A stretch of DNA of 64,000 nt from Actinomycetota bacterium. GTDB taxonomy: Bacteria > Actinomycetota > CADDZG01 > WHSQ01. Shown here in pieces: positions 63,841 through 64,000 of this stretch (positions are counted from its first letter, which is position 1; each line of letters starts with the position of its first letter). The notes under the pieces are model-generated. The model was given only the letters and a program-made list of their open reading frames with translations. It had not been told where the DNA came from and searched no databases. The stretch spans positions 481,859 through 545,858 of the forward strand of contig JAUJNI010000001.1 of assembly GCA_030446465.1 (NCBI GenBank). The letters run 5' to 3'. Both the position numbers and the translations under genes were made by a program.

Positions 63841-64000
63841 GTGGCCAAGATAGTGCCTTTCACGGAGGCGCGCGCCAATCTGACGGAGCTCCTCGACGCG
63901 GTTGAGGATAAGCATGAGCATGTCCTCATCACTCGCAACGGGCGCCCATCTGCAGTCATGCTCTCTGCCGACGAATACGAGTCGCTCGAGGAGACTCTGA
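63841..64000 (+). CDS. Phd/YefM-type antitoxin (3' end outside window)
   Basis: The visible 53 residues read AKIVPFTEARANLTELLDAV and VLITRNGRPSAVMLSADEYE, a typical Phd/YefM N-terminal DNA-binding fold. GTG 63841 is preferred over ATG 63826, which lies inside the operator. A RelE- or Doc-type toxin should follow beyond the window. Confidence 0.88.
   Translation, partial: MAKIVPFTEARANLTELLDAVEDKHEHVLITRNGRPSAVMLSADEYESLEETL

Overview
The window is high-GC DNA of an actinobacterial type. The support is conserved gene order. One block is secA, prfB, ftsE, ftsX, an M23 peptidase, a C-terminal processing peptidase and smpB, followed a few kb on by a tmRNA gene. A second block is mec, cysO, cysM, murI, an Rv1339-like phosphodiesterase, rph and rdgB, nearly the order found in Mycobacterium tuberculosis. 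GTG starts and 4-base gene overlaps are common. Tandem propeller repeats of the GDGYWLV/GRVFAFGDA kind (40.9-42.2 kb) are reminiscent of Acidimicrobiia-like lineages, but I cannot place the organism below phylum with confidence.

Layout. 0-10.2 kb: protein export, translation termination and divisome genes, with an LPFTG surface protein and structured GC-rich intergenic DNA. prfB carries the classical +1 programmed frameshift. The FtsEX-associated M23 hydrolase is broken by two single-base shifts. 10.2-24.9 kb: mixed accessory genes: an M14 carboxypeptidase, methyltransferase, ABM-fold proteins, tmRNA, a divergent PRPP-synthetase-like gene, a VapBC-type toxin-antitoxin pair, lipoproteins, a DinB-like protein, a DUF892 ferritin-like protein, an HELEH metalloprotease-like membrane protein, a 52-residue C2H2 zinc-finger protein, a DUF2330-like protein and a cupredoxin. 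24.9-28.1 kb: an acyltransferase and a flotillin/NfeD pair.

28.2-34.6 kb is the most coherent operon. selD reads through an in-frame TGA (selenocysteine) at its catalytic position and overlaps mec. cysO and cysM follow, then murI, the metallo-beta-lactamase phosphodiesterase, rph, rdgB and pdxH, most of them joined by 4-base overlaps. Together they make a CysO-thiocarboxylate cysteine pathway, its PLP cofactor enzyme, and selenophosphate synthetase. CysO ends Gly-Gly-Ala, so it probably needs trimming by the adjacent JAMM protease.

34.6-54.9 kb: housekeeping and stress genes, including a phosphatase, tRNA-Leu, an ABC-F ATPase, a cyclophilin, a MOSC protein, a secreted peptidase-propeller protein behind a terminator-bearing leader, a MscS-like membrane protein, a PRC/DUF2382 protein, a sigma factor fused to a membrane and extracytoplasmic domain, an ABC exporter, a MocR regulator divergent from a flavin-binding protein, a drug/metabolite exporter, a small cluster of ABM, MoaD/ThiS-like and BNR-repeat genes, and an isochorismatase-PRC fusion preceded by two microproteins. 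54.9-64 kb: many broken genes (a possible DUF429 remnant, a surface protein, a second MocR) around a class F-like sortase, then a GAF-ANTAR regulator, CsoR with a Cys-rich DUF326 protein, a CPA-type antiporter, a tRNA-Lys 3' fragment and a truncated Phd-type antitoxin at the window edge.

At least four genes show single-base shifts, usually in homopolymers or GC-rich repeats, and a fifth is a more doubtful case. Some may be sequence errors rather than biology; each is marked below.
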